A stretch of DNA of 64,000 nucleotides, taken from positions 109,542 to 173,541 of the forward strand of contig MU623420.1 in the NCBI GenBank assembly GCA_025201765.1. The letters are read 5' to 3'. This DNA is from Daldinia sp. FL1419 (taxonomy: Eukaryota > Ascomycota > Sordariomycetes > Xylariales > Hypoxylaceae). Below, in pieces: positions 48,143 through 59,584 of the stretch; within the stretch, counting starts at the first letter, position 1; every line of letters starts with the position of its first letter. The translations under genes were made by a program, and so were the position numbers. The notes under the pieces are model-generated. The model was not told the DNA's origin. It ran no database searches and saw only the letters and a list, made by a program, of their open reading frames with translations.

Positions 48143-49106
48143 CTCGGGAATTTTTGTGATGGATGACAGCCAGTTCTATAGTTGTTATCGCCGACTAATA
48201 AGTTCTTATAAATCGGTCTTATCTGCTGAGAATGTCTAGCACCAATGGAATGTTTTAGGGACTATCTTAAGAATTAGGAGAAAAGAGAAAAGTATCTTTA
48301 GTCAGAATTACTAAAGAATTATCGAGAGCAATCGAGGCGACATTATATATGCCGAAATGATGAGTTGTGAAGGGAGGCAACAATATGAGATACGTCAAAC
48401 CCGATGTTTAACACAGTTTAGCACAGTACCTTCTAGCAACAAAAGGTACTTGCTGATTTGTACCTTCTAACTTTACATAGGATCAAACTGCGGCTGACTT
48501 TCCCATTCCTATCCTAGCGGAAGTTACCTAGATGGACGTAGTTATGTACATAGGTACCTGACGTACCTTTCTTTCTGTTGCTCAATGTGGCGGTGGGAAA
48601 GTCGAGATGCCAGATGCCAAGGTCTGCCAGGGCTGCTAGGGTACGAGGTTACGTACAAAGATGACAGGGGTATGCAGTAACTAACCCAACTTGGACCACT
48701 AGAAATTCGCCGCTAGAGTCGCGAAGTTGCCTTGGATTGCCAGGAGTACCAACTAAAAAACAAGCAGCCAAGTCATCCTCAGGGGTCATCGATAAGGGAA
48801 AATGTACAAAGTAGTAGAACATAAAATAAACCCGATAAAATAAAACCGTCGAAATTGGAAAATCTTTGAGATTGCCATTTGGACAAGTTGCGCTGCCCTC
48901 GTGTCCGCCGGCCCCCCCTTTTCCACATTATCCTATTTAACGACCTCTCATATCCGGCATTGATCCTCGCACCCGTCCCGGTTTGGACTTTCGCATGTCA
49001 AGCTGATCCCTCGTTGGCTTTTCTTTTCTGAGTTTTCTTGTTTTATTTATTTTCTTGTCTTTCTTTCACTCTTTCGCTACCAATTAATTCCCCGGCCTTT
49101 TTGGGG
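48143..49106. other. Divergent promoter region
   Basis: About 1 kb separates the divergent PPPDE-Trx-PUL and GDA1 genes. A pyrimidine-rich leader (about 49015-49080) precedes the GDA1 start. No coding frame was recognised. Confidence 0.5.
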
Positions 49107-49121
49107 ATGAATCGCATGTGA
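49107..49121 (+). promoter_or_regulatory. Four-codon upstream ORF before GDA1
   Basis: ATG-AAT-CGC-ATG-TGA ends five bases before the main ATG at 49127. If the transcript starts upstream, ribosomes would have to leak past or reinitiate, so it could dampen translation. Transcript evidence is not available. Confidence 0.4.
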
Positions 49122-49126
49122 AGGTT

Positions 49127-50878
49127 ATGAGGAGAACATCAGTTTCATTGCCTACGAAGCAAGTTAGACACGATCCTCACGAAAAACCTGCGCGTTACGA
49201 CTCGGGTCACCGAGAACTCGGCATCGTGGAGAAATTACAGGCCGCGACCATGAACCAGGCCCAAAAGACGCGATGGCTGAAGACTACGGCCATCGTAGTC
49301 TTCTTGGTGTTCCTATTCTACTACATCTCTCCGAGGGGCGTAGAAGTATATAAGGGTGGTACGTTTAGTAGACGAGTATGATACTTTCGAAAAAATAATC
49401 TAACGGAAATTTACAGTATCAAATTCCGGCGGCCAGGTGCCGTCCGATTCATCATACGGGACATCGAAATGTACGAAATCGTTTTCTAAGGACAAGCCGA
49501 TCGTACAATACGTCCTCATGATCGATGCCGGTAGCACTGGATCTCGTATCCATGTATACAAATTCAATAACTGCGGCCCGACCCCCGAGTTAGAAAAGGA
49601 AGAGTTCAAGATGACTGAAAAGAGCGTGGGCGGTCTAAGCAAGTATAAAGACGACCCTGTTGCTGCTGCAAAGACGCTCGATAGTCTTATGGAGGTCGCG
49701 ATGCAAACCGTCCCCGATAAGCTGAAGGGGTGCAGTCCGGTTGCTGTAAAGGCAACTGCCGGTCTGCGAATGATTGGCCAGGAGGCTAGTGCGCGAATCC
49801 TGGAGACCGTTCGAGACCATCTTGAGAAGGACTATCCTTTCCCCGTCGTCTCAAAGGAGGAGAACGGCGTTGCGATTATGGATGGTTCTGACGAGGGTGT
49901 ATACGCCTGGATCACCACCAACTACCTTCTAGGAAAGATTGGGGGTCCGGACCAGAGCCCGACTGCCGCTATCTTCGATCTTGGTGGTGGTTCTACGCAG
50001 ATTGTCTTCGAGCCTACGTTTAAGGGACTTGCTTCTGGTGGTATGCCCGAGAAGCTGGCTGAAGGCGACCACAAGTACGAACTTTCTTTCGGTGGACGGA
50101 ACTTCGAGCTATACCAGCATTCCCACCTTGGGTACGGGTTGATGGCAGCTCGTAATTCCATCCATTTGAGCTTGTTGCACGACATCTACCAAAAGGAGAA
50201 GAGCAAGGCCTTCTTGCAGAAGCCCATTCTCAACCACCCCTGTATCAACGCGGGCCAGACCGATAAGATTACGGTTAAGCTTGGCGAGGACAGCCCCTTG
50301 GGTACCGGCGAGTTGGAGCTTAACGTGACCGGCCCGATGAACCCTGCCCCAGCGCAGTGCCGTGCTCTGGCCGAGAGGATTTTGTACAAGGACGCCGAAT
50401 GCAAGCTTGCGCCCTGCTCCTTCAACGGTGTTCATCAGCCCCCACTGGCTAAGACTTTTGCTACGGAGGATGTTTACATCTTCTCTTTCTTCTACGACCG
50501 TACTAAGCCTCTTGGAATGCCCGACTCATTCACCCTCCGGGAGCTACACGACCTCACTAATACTGTGTGTGGCGGCGAGGATTCGTGGGGCGCATTTACC
50601 AACATCCCCGAAGCCTTAGAGGAGCTACGTGATCGTGGGGAATATTGCTTAGATCTCAACTTCATGATGGGATTACTTCATACTGGTTACGAAATGCCCA
50701 TTGACCGAGAGGTCAAGATCGCCAAGAAGATCAAGGGCAACGAATTGGGCTGGTGTCTAGGAGCCAGGTAACTTTATCAACCCATTTTTACACTACTTAT
50801 AAAATACTAACATGTTCTAGTTTACCCCTATTAGCAAAGAACTCCGGCTGGTCTTGCAAGGTCACTCAGACCTTTTAA
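49127..50878 (+). CDS. gda1: Golgi guanosine diphosphatase
   Basis: Three exons (49127-49358, 49417-50767, 50821-50878) give 546 residues. It is a type II membrane protein: cytosolic N-terminus, one helix (about 52-67, TTAIVVFLVFLFYYI), then a lumenal catalytic domain. Apyrase-conserved regions are in order: DAGSTGSR, ATAGLR, EGVYAWITTNYLLG, DLGGGSTQ and YQHSHLGYGL. In yeast Gda1 the GDPase converts GDP to GMP so that GDP-mannose/GMP antiport can run, supporting mannosylation. The last exon (SLPLLAKNSGWSCKVTQTF) completes the GWCLGA-SLPLL end. An internal Met42 just before the helix could be an alternative start. Confidence 0.94.
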
Positions 50879-51234
50879 TCGTAGTGCACGCTATTCTGAC
50901 GAGATTGGGAACGTGTCTATTAGAGAGTTTAGATAATTAATGATGAGGAGGCACGGACACGGCGGATAACCTAGGTAGTTGCCCTACGAGGCCGGCGTTT
51001 TTCGGATCTGGTTGTAAAAGTATAGTACGAAGTAAGTACGAAGTACGGTGCCAGCATTTTCCGTCTTGAACAAAGATAGACATAAGGAGGCGGACTGTAC
51101 TATAGGAAGATCACGAATGAAAAACATCAGGACGTAATCAATGCTTAAATCTTATTACTTTTATTATTACGTACTACTGAACCGTGAAATTTTTTTTTAA
51201 ACCCTGGGGTATCATCATCTAAGTAGGTAGGTAT
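50879..51234. other. Convergent 3' region
   Basis: This gap lies between the stops of GDA1 and the chelatase-like gene, with AGTACGAAGTA direct repeats (about 51030-51050) and a TAGGTAGGTA word. No gene. Confidence 0.5.
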
Positions 51235-52491
51235 TTATAACGGTGCCTCAACTATGCTCAGCACATCCTCTATCACGTACTCCGCATCCATACCCTCTAA
51301 TAATGCCTCGATAGCCCTAAGATCGCTGCCCCATTGTAGACTACGTTCCTGTCCGGGAGTTGCGATTCGTATGCGATGGGGGTATATCTTCTTGACTGCA
51401 AGTGCAACAAGAGATGGCGTAACGTAGTCCAAACCGTGTAGTGCAGCTAGACACTTGGCCAATTGATCGAGGTGCTTGGTAGCCAAAGGTGTCGCGCCAC
51501 CTCCCCCAGGCGCAACGGCTCGGTGCATGCGTATGAAAGACACGATGTTCATCTGGTACCGGAGTACCTCGATCTCCTGATTGACCTGTCGCGCCTGCAG
51601 CGCTAGTGTTGCGATATCAGTCTCGCTAATAGATGGGAATGCGAATGAAGAGGCGCGCGAACTAGAAAGCGAGACTTGATCCATAGTCATTCGATCATCC
51701 CGATTTACATAAGTCGCGCTACTACGACTTGGACCGGGCCGGGGCGTAGATGTGAGCACGGGAACGGACATCGAATCCGTGGTATTCCGTCGGACGACGC
51801 TGGAAGCACTATCCAGACTAGCCGTCTCTCCCCCTTTTCTATCCTCATCCTCTTCCAAATGCGCAAAGCCATCTTCGGGGTCGTGCCAATGTGAAATGTA
51901 GAAGAAATCGTTCAGGTGAGATACGAGCCGTCCTGCACCGGCAGACTCGAGCACGGCTACAAACAGAAACTGCTTAGGTGTCGTCTGTACGCTGGTGCGC
52001 GTTAGGATCCGTCTAGTCCGAAGAAGTTCTAGGCATTGGATTTGGACATCTTTAGGGGCGCGATCGAGATTCTTAGCTAGAATTACATTGGCGATTTGCG
52101 GCGGCGTTCCCGAAAATGGATTTGGGTTTCGCGGCGTGGTGGGAGTTGCGGTTCTGCCGTGAAGGTAGGATGAATCGGTTCCGCGACGTCGAAGGGGGGA
52201 GGCAGATGGAGTGCGCGGAGTCGGGGGGTAGAGCTGCGGCGGTGGTGTAGCTGGACGAAGCTGAATAGAAACAGCTAAGTCATCGAGAGTAGTATATGGT
52301 GTACAATCTACGACGGTAGATGATAGATTGAAAGTCTGCGAAGCGACAAGCCGTAGCTCTTGGACTAATGTGTCGAGCTCTTCCGGCTCCGTACTAACGA
52401 TGCAGTGTTCGCGACTGACGAGACATAAAAGCGCAGCCAAATCCAAGTCCTCCAATCCATGGACCCTATGCAGAAGATCCTCATCCGCCAT
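51235..52491 (-). CDS. Magnesium-chelatase-like AAA-related protein, degenerate
   Basis: A single exon encodes 418 residues from the ATG at 52491 (MADEDLLHRVHGLEDLDLAA). Conserved blocks are ALLCLVSREHCIVS, VANVILAKNLDR-like QIANVILAKNLDRAP, the VQIQCLELLRTRRI segment and TPKQFLFVAVLE, then FFYISHWHDPEDGFAHLEE. These are the pattern of fungal proteins commonly called magnesium chelatase-like. The C-terminal helical part (LALQARQVNQEIEVLRYQ, then ALAVKKIYPHRIRI) resembles the AAA lid of ChlI/BchI. No Walker A (GxxGxGK[ST]) is present, so ATP hydrolysis is unlikely. Fungi make no chlorophyll, so the function is unknown. Low-complexity Pro/Ser loops interrupt the core. The in-frame GTG upstream is not preferred. 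Confidence 0.75.
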   Translation of the reverse strand: MADEDLLHRVHGLEDLDLAALLCLVSREHCIVSTEPEELDTLVQELRLVASQTFNLSSTVVDCTPYTTLDDLAVSIQLRPATPPPQLYPPTPRTPSASPLRRRGTDSSYLHGRTATPTTPRNPNPFSGTPPQIANVILAKNLDRAPKDVQIQCLELLRTRRILTRTSVQTTPKQFLFVAVLESAGAGRLVSHLNDFFYISHWHDPEDGFAHLEEDEDRKGGETASLDSASSVVRRNTTDSMSVPVLTSTPRPGPSRSSATYVNRDDRMTMDQVSLSSSRASSFAFPSISETDIATLALQARQVNQEIEVLRYQMNIVSFIRMHRAVAPGGGGATPLATKHLDQLAKCLAALHGLDYVTPSLVALAVKKIYPHRIRIATPGQERSLQWGSDLRAIEALLEGMDAEYVIEDVLSIVEAPL

Positions 52492-52850
52492 CGAATCTCT
52501 GTCTAGAAAATGCCTCGCTATCCATGGGATCACATTGGAATGATATAGGGAGTTTTTGTCGGAATGCGCTGCAGGATAAGGAGTTAATAATAATAATTTA
52601 ATAACAATAATAACGTTTAAGTAGCGGGTAGCGGATCCCCCAAAAACCCAATGTCAGGGAGTTTAAATTGCTGGGGACTAGCGGGGGTTAGGGGGGGTAA
52701 GCGCGGACCTCGATCTGGATCCGTGATTCCCGAGCCTCACTTTGCCCGACTTTAGGAGGGATATTGTGCTGGCCTTGATCGATTCTCAAAGAAGAAGGTT
52801 ATCCGTGCATATAATAGAGCATTTTTATTAAATACATCTAAAGATTTAGT
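52492..52850. other. Transition from gene space to AT isochore
   Basis: This interval is upstream of the chelatase-like gene. GC content is normal to about 52800, then drops abruptly. No gene. Confidence 0.6.
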
Positions 52851-52899
52851 AGGTCAGTAGTTAACCTAAAGGAATCCCTACTTTAAGAATTTTGAAAAA

Positions 52900-55700
52900 A
52901 TATATATCTTTTAAAAATTATTTAATCAAAATATTAAATAAAAACTTTAATTAAATAAGAATTATAATAATTAAATATAAGGTCATTATATCCTAAAAAA
53001 AATATTTAAATAATCAAATAAAAAGCTAATTAATAAAAGTAATTATTAGTACTTAAAAAATAAAATAAATAATATATTTAATTAAAAAAAAATTATAAAT
53101 TATTATAAAAAATTATAAGAAAAATTAAATAAATTGATAATATTTAAGAATTTAATTTGATTAGATAAGAATTAATACCTAAGGGCTTCTATATTGGATA
53201 GGAGCTGTAATAGAACAGGAGCTCTAATAACTAGATATAAGGTAATTATATCCTAAAAAAGGTAGTAAAATAATTAAATAAAAGGCTAATAAAAATAATT
53301 GCTTATAATGGTAATTAATGTTTGGGGGATAGAAAAGATAATACATCCAATTGGAGGTAAGGTCATAAATTATTGTAAGAAGTTATAAAAAAAGTTAAAT
53401 AAGTTGATATTAGAGAATTTAACCTGATCAGACAAAAGTTAACTCTTAAAGGCCTTTATATTGAATAGGAGTTTTAATTTAGGGTTAATATTATTAAATA
53501 TGAGTTTAGATAGTTCTTATAAGATATGCCCTATACCTTAATTATTTCATAATAAATTATATTTTAAATAAGGTATTAAAATAATTAAATAAAAGGCTAA
53601 TTAATAGAAGTGAATGTTGGCATTTAAGAAATAGAATAGATAATATATCCAATAAGAAAAAGAAATCATAAATTATCGTAAAAGCTATAAAAGAAAGTGA
53701 TAATTTTGTAAAACTTGATCTGATTAAATAAAAATTAATTTTTGGAGGCTTATATATTAAATAGGAGTTTTAATTTAGGATTAATATTATTGAATAGGAG
53801 CTGTAATAGAACAGGAATTTTAATTGCTTTTATAGGATATGCCCTGTATTTCAGCTACACCATAACTAACTATATCCTAAAAAAGGTAGGTATTAAAGTA
53901 ATCAAATAAAATACTAATAAATAGGGGTAAGAATAAATAATATATTTAATAAGAAATAAGAAAATCGTAAATTATTATAAGAAGCTATAGGAAAAGCTGA
54001 ATAAATTGATGATGTTTAAGAACTTAACCTGATCAGATAAGAATCAACAACTAGGTGCTTATATATTAGATAGTAGTTCTAATTCAGGATTAATACTATT
54101 GAACAAAAGCTTTAATAGCTAAATGTAAGGTAATTGTATCCTGAGGAAGGTAGGTATTAAAGTAATCAAATAAAAGGCTAATAGAATTATTTGTTAATAA
54201 TGGTAATTAGTGCTTAAAATGATATATTTAATTAAAGATAAGAGGGTTGTAAATTATTATAAAAAGTTATATAAAAGGTAATGCTTAAAAAGCTTGATTT
54301 GATTAGATAAGAATTAATTCTTGAGGGCTTATATATTTAAAATAAGTTTTAGTAGTTAAATAGAAGGTAATTATATTTTAAAGAAGGTAGGTATTCTAGT
54401 AATTAAATAAAAGGCTAGTAGAGGTAATTGTTAATAAGGGTAGTTGGTGCTTAAGAGGTGGAATGGACGATATATTTAATAAGAGATAATATTATTATTG
54501 AATAAGAACTTTAATAGTTAGATATAAGGTGATTATATTTTAAGGAAAATATTAAAGTAATTAAATAAAAGGTTAATAAAAGTAATTATTGGTAATGGTA
54601 ATTAATGTTTAAAAGATAATAGGTAGATAATATATTTAATAAGAAAAAAAAATTATAAATTATTATAAAAAATTATATTAAAGGTAATTTTTAAAGAGAT
54701 TAATTTGATTAATTAAAAAAAAAATTTTTAAAAGTTTATTTATATTTAAAAAGTCTGTGGAGACTTTAGAAGGGTTAGTTTTATAAAGGTTAATAAGGTT
54801 TTGTAAGGTAGTTTTAATTATATAATTATATTATTTTGGTTTATTATATTAAAGAATTTGATTTGATTAGATAAGAAAATAATTCCTGAGGGCTTATTTA
54901 TGTCCAAAAGAACTGCGGAGACCTTGGAAGGTTTGGTTTAATAGAAGCTAATAAAGTCTTATAAGGTAACTTTAATTATATAATTACATTACCCCAATTT
55001 AATATATTAAATAAGAACTTTAATAACTAAATATAAAATAATTATATCCTAAAGAAGGTATATATTTAAATAATTAAATAAAAGGTTAATAGAAGTAATT
55101 ACTAATACTCAAAAAATAGAATAGATGATATATTTAATTAGAGAAAAGATTATAAATTATTGTAAGAAATTATAAGAAAAACTAAATAAATTAATATTTA
55201 AAAATTTAACCTAATTAAATAAGAATCAATTTTTGAAGACTTATATATTAAATAAGAACTTTAATTTAAAATTAATATTATTAAACAAGAACTTTAATTA
55301 AATAGGAGTTTTAATAGCTAAATATAAAATAATTATATTTTAAAAAAATAATAATAAAGTAATTAAATAAAAGGTTAATAAAATTACTTACTAATAATGG
55401 TAATTAGTATTTAAAATAATATATTTAATTAAAGATAAAAGAATTGTAAACTATTGTAGGAAGTTATATAAAAAATGATGTTTAAAAAGCTTAATTTAAT
55501 TAAATAAGAATTAACGCCTAAAGGTCTATATATTAAATAAAAGCTTTAATAATTTTTGTAAGATATACCCTACCCTGCATTTTAGTTATTTTATAATGAA
55601 CAGGAGCTCTGATAGCTCCTGCAGGATATACCTTACATTTCAACTAATCCATAATAATCAGAAATTGTATAAGTTTAAGGATATAAGGTGATTATATCTT
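52900..55700 (-). repeat. Left satellite-like array, strongly mutated
   Basis: Tandem units run in the minus orientation. The anchor word TGATCAG or its mutated forms TGATTAG/TAATTAA recur at about 53155, 53425, 53716, 54028, 54300, 54706, 54860, 55212 and 55495, so units are mostly about 270-310 bp. The reverse complement of a unit matches the right array in order: sequence around TCTGATCAG, a CTTACAATAATTTATGA-like segment, a GGATATAATTACCTT-like segment. Most changes convert C to T or G to A relative to the right array. Confidence 0.7.
55601..55621. repeat. Conserved array hairpin
   Basis: CAGGAGCT, loop CTGAT, AGCTCCTG. It is intact inside the otherwise strongly AT-shifted left array. 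Confidence 0.65.
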
Positions 55701-57295
55701 AATAAAAATATTGAAATAATTAGATAAATGAATTGTTATATGTGATTGTTTTGTAATAATAATGTATATAATAAGGTATAGGTTTAAAAGAATGTATATT
55801 ATTTATATAAAATTATATAAAAATAATTTTTAAAGAATTATTTATAATTTATATTAATTAGGTAAGAAAATAATTATTAAAATTTATATATATTTAAATG
55901 AATATGTATAAATCTTATAGGGGTTTATTAAGGGGTTTTTTAAAATAGTTCTTATTATGTATTCCTATTGCGTATTCTTATTATATATCCCTATTATATA
56001 TTTTAACCATATACTCACACTGTACCAGTTCAGAGCTCCCCAGAGTTGATGAAGTGGCTTGTCCAGTGAATCAATCTCGATAAAAACGAACCAGAAAGAC
56101 TGTAAGGAAATGTAATTAAATTAATCATTAATTAAACTATAATTAAATTAATTAATTTAATTAAAATCTATATAAGTCAAAATAATTAGAATAAATCTAA
56201 GATATATGTAAAGGAAAATCTTAGAATGAGTATATTCTTAGTTCCCCAATTCTTCAATTGGTTATAGTATTGTATTTCAGCTTGGCTGATCAATCATCTT
56301 TAAGTGTTTGTAGCTGATTATTTTGTTATAATAGTGGCTATATGTTAACTTGACGATGTTAATAATAGTTGGTAATTATTATAATATTAGTATGATATAT
56401 ATATTATATAAAGCGCACTAAGCTGATCAGATAAAATATAAGTTCTGAATAAGAGAAATCTATGTTGTTGCTGAGAAAATACTATATAAAAAAAAGTATA
56501 TTAATATTATTATAATATATTTGATAATTATTGTTTAATAATTTTATAATTAAATCAATTATAAATGGTAAGATTATAACTTTTTCTTTTCATCTTTTTA
56601 GGGCTTATTCAAATCAAAAATACTTCAATATTTTTTTTCTTTTCTTCTTCTTCTTTTTCTTCAAATGCCTGGTTTTGATAGTAGGTGCTTGTTTATGCTG
56701 TACATTGGCTGAACTAATATTAATTAATTGTGTATGTATAGGTGATATTCTTGTATTTAACAGCTTTAGTACAATTGTAATTTGTGGTGATAGACGATTA
56801 GATTCAGGATTCTCAGAATGTTCTTATATTAAATCTTTCTAAATGGTCTCTTTTTAATCAGGCTCTTGGTAATTGGTATATGTGGTGTCCTGTTGTATAT
56901 TGTCTTTATGAGGTGCTGTATAACTGTGTACTATAGGTACTATAGGTGCTTCATAAGGTAATGACGTGTTATATTTGGATTAATCAAATGGTATATTATA
57001 TATTTAATCAATTGGTTATATTTATATTGATTGTATAAGGGGTATTGTATATTGGTATGCTGGTATATAAGGAGGTGGTGTATCTTCTTATTCAATCCAT
57101 CCTGTATGGGTAGCTCTTGCGGCGCTGTGATTTCTAACTGCATTTAATTTTTTATTTAATTGATTAATAATAATTTCAATCTTAATTTTAATGAATTGTA
57201 ATATATAAATTAATATTAAAATGATAATAGCTTTGAATATATTCTATCCTTTCTATGTAGATAATTTAATTAAATATTATAATAATAATTCCAAA

Positions 57296-57700
57296 ATTAT
57301 TGAACAGGAGCTCTAATAGCTCCTGCAGGATATGCCCTATACTTCAACTAACCCATATTAAGTCAGAGGCTATATAAGCCAGAGGATATAAAATAACTAT
57401 ATCTTAAAAAGGGTAATAAGGTGATTAAATAGGAGATTTAATAAGGGTAATTGCTTACCAATAGTAATGTATATAAGGTTGGATAAATAATATATTTAAT
57501 AAAAAAGTAAATTTATAAATTATTATAAAATTTATAAAAAAAATGTGATAATCTTTATAAACTTAATCTAATTAAATAAGAAAATAATTCTTGGAAGTTT
57601 ATTTATATTTATATGAGTTTGTAGGAATTTAAAAAGGGTAGGTTTTATGGAGGTTAATAAGGTTTTTACAGGGTAGGATTTATTATATAATTATATTATC
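57296..57700 (+). repeat. Inverted repeat, left arm
   Basis: It matches, as reverse complement, the segment 59180-59584. Shared features include GAACAGGAGCTCTAATAGC, GCAGGATATGCC, CAGAGGCTATATAAG against CAGAGGCTGTATGAG, and TATGGAGG(C/T)TAATA(A/G)GGTTT. Confidence 0.65.
57305..57325. repeat. Conserved array hairpin
   Basis: CAGGAGCT and AGCTCCTG form a perfect 8-bp stem around the 5-nt loop CTAAT. Intact copies also lie at 55601-55621 and 59556-59576; partial copies occur across the right array. Confidence 0.7.
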
Positions 57701-57799
57701 TTGGTTTAGAGTTCCCTAAAGTTAATAATATTACTTACCAACAAATCAATCTTAACAAAAATAAATTGGAAATATTATAAAGAAAATGATCAAATAAAA

Positions 57800-59120
57800 A
57801 AAGAAAATTTTAATTTTTTAAATCTTTAATTAATCTTTATATAATCTTTATATCTCTCCTACCTTCTCTTAAATATCTTAATCATAATCTTATATCTTAT
57901 AATTTCATAATCCTCCTCCTTTAACTCCACTATTAATATTTCTTAATTAATATTTATTTGATTAGGTAAATTAATTTCCAATTTAATTATTTATTTATTA
58001 GATTCTTTATTAGTAGTTTTTTAATATCCTTATTTGTTTTATATAAATAGTTTTAATTTGTTATTTAATACACTACCTCTTAACTTATTTTTGTTTAATT
58101 CTTTAATTATATATTAATTTTGGTTTAGAATCTTGTTAATTAGATAAAGTCCGTATCAGTTATATTATAATTATTAATCTTTAAATATATTAATATACCT
58201 AATTATATTATGAATTAGGATTAAATTGTTAATATTTAGGGGTTATTTTCTAATCTTTATAAAATTCTACTTATTATTCTTATTTATTATAATTTGTTAT
58301 TTGTTTTATATAATTTGTAAAATTTTTTTATATTAATTAATTAATATTTAATTATACATATACACATATTTAAAAATTCTTTTAAAATCTTAATATTTTT
58401 CCAATTTAATATCTTTTATAATAATATAATAATTTCAATTAAAAATATTGGTTATTTATTGTAAATAATTTTATAAATATTAAATCCTAAAAGCTTTATT
58501 AAAATCCAATTAGTTTATACTATAATATTTAAAAATTAGGTCTAATTTTTTCCTTTTTTATCAATTAATTTTATTAACCCATATTTAATTGATTTATAAC
58601 CAATTTTAATTTGGCCTTAAATTTATAAAAAGTAAGTTAATTCGATTTCTTAATATATACTAAATTTTTAATAAACTTTTATAATTTTACTTTTAAATTC
58701 TGAACTTTTATTTACTTTAATTATAAAAGATTAATTATATTAAAAAATTATTTTTTCTTTTATAAATTTAATAATATTTTTAGAATTAATTGAATAGAAT
58801 AATAAGGTTTTTAAATAATTGGATAATTATTTTTGGGCTTTAATAATTATTTTATAATTAAAATTATTTAATATATATTAAATATTTAAGATCTAATAAA
58901 TTAAGATCTTTATAAAAATTAAATAACCTATAAAATCTGTTAATTTTTTCTTATCTACTTGCTGGCATTTTTTACATATTTTAATTGCCTTTTTAATGTA
59001 TTTATAAAAACCTTTTTAATAATATAAGGTTAAAATTTATTAATATGTTAAATTTTTTCTTTTATAACCATATTTTATATAAAGTTCTTTTATAATTCTT
59101 TATTTTATTAATTTATAATT
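57800..59120 (-). pseudogene. Ty3/gypsy-type integrase relic, RIP-mutated
   Basis: On the minus strand near 58925-58995 a frame reads AIKICKKCQQVDKKKLTDF, like the zinc-binding CxxC end and following segment of gypsy integrases. Further along the same strand (about 58790-58860) AQK, a stop, then LSNYLKTLLFYSINSKN resembles the end of the integrase core. The order is correct for integrase. Stops and extreme AT content show it is dead. Confidence 0.5.
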
Positions 59121-59138
59121 AATAACTAGTTTTTTTGG

Positions 59139-59159
59139 ACTGGTCGCTTCGCGACCAGT
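59139..59159. repeat. Perfect GC-rich hairpin at an array boundary
   Basis: ACTGGTCGC and GCGACCAGT pair perfectly over 9 bp with a TTC loop. It sits at the sharp border between AT-rich relic DNA and the right array and may be an element end. Confidence 0.7.
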
Positions 59160-59179
59160 TTGACTTCCGGGACCAATCG

Positions 59180-59584
59180 ATATCGTTCTATAATTATCAA
59201 TTTAATACCTAATAATAAACCCTATTAGCCTCCATAGAACCAACCCTTCTAAGGTCTCCACAGGCTTTTCTGGACATGAATAGGTCCTCAAGCGTTGATT
59301 CTTGTCTGATCAGTTCAAGCTCGCAAGGACTATTACATTTTCCTCATCGATTTTACAATAATTTACGAATTTGCTCTTTTGCTGAATATATTGTCTATTC
59401 GACCTCGTACGCGCTACCATTGGCAAGCAGTTACCACTATTAGTTTTCCTACCTGATCACTTTAGTATCTTTCTCAGGATATAATCACCTTACATCCTCT
59501 CTCTCATACAGCCTCTGGCCTGTTATAGGGTAATTAAAGTATAAGGCATATCCTGCAGGAGCTATTAGAGCTCCTGTTCAATAA
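59180..59584 (-). repeat. Inverted repeat, right arm
   Basis: Partner of 57296-57700. Together the arms enclose about 1.5 kb containing an integrase relic. This arm keeps more G and C than the left one. Confidence 0.65.
59556..59576. repeat. Conserved array hairpin
   Basis: CAGGAGCT, loop ATTAG, AGCTCCTG: perfect 8-bp inverted repeat, preserved although surrounding copies vary. Confidence 0.7.

Noticed and set aside
56531..56842. Plus-strand open frame of 103 codons in the AT isochore
   Set aside because: Phe/Ile-rich translation is a product of AT content and a T-rich tract; no motif. A minus-strand frame at 56940-57143 is likewise unassignable.
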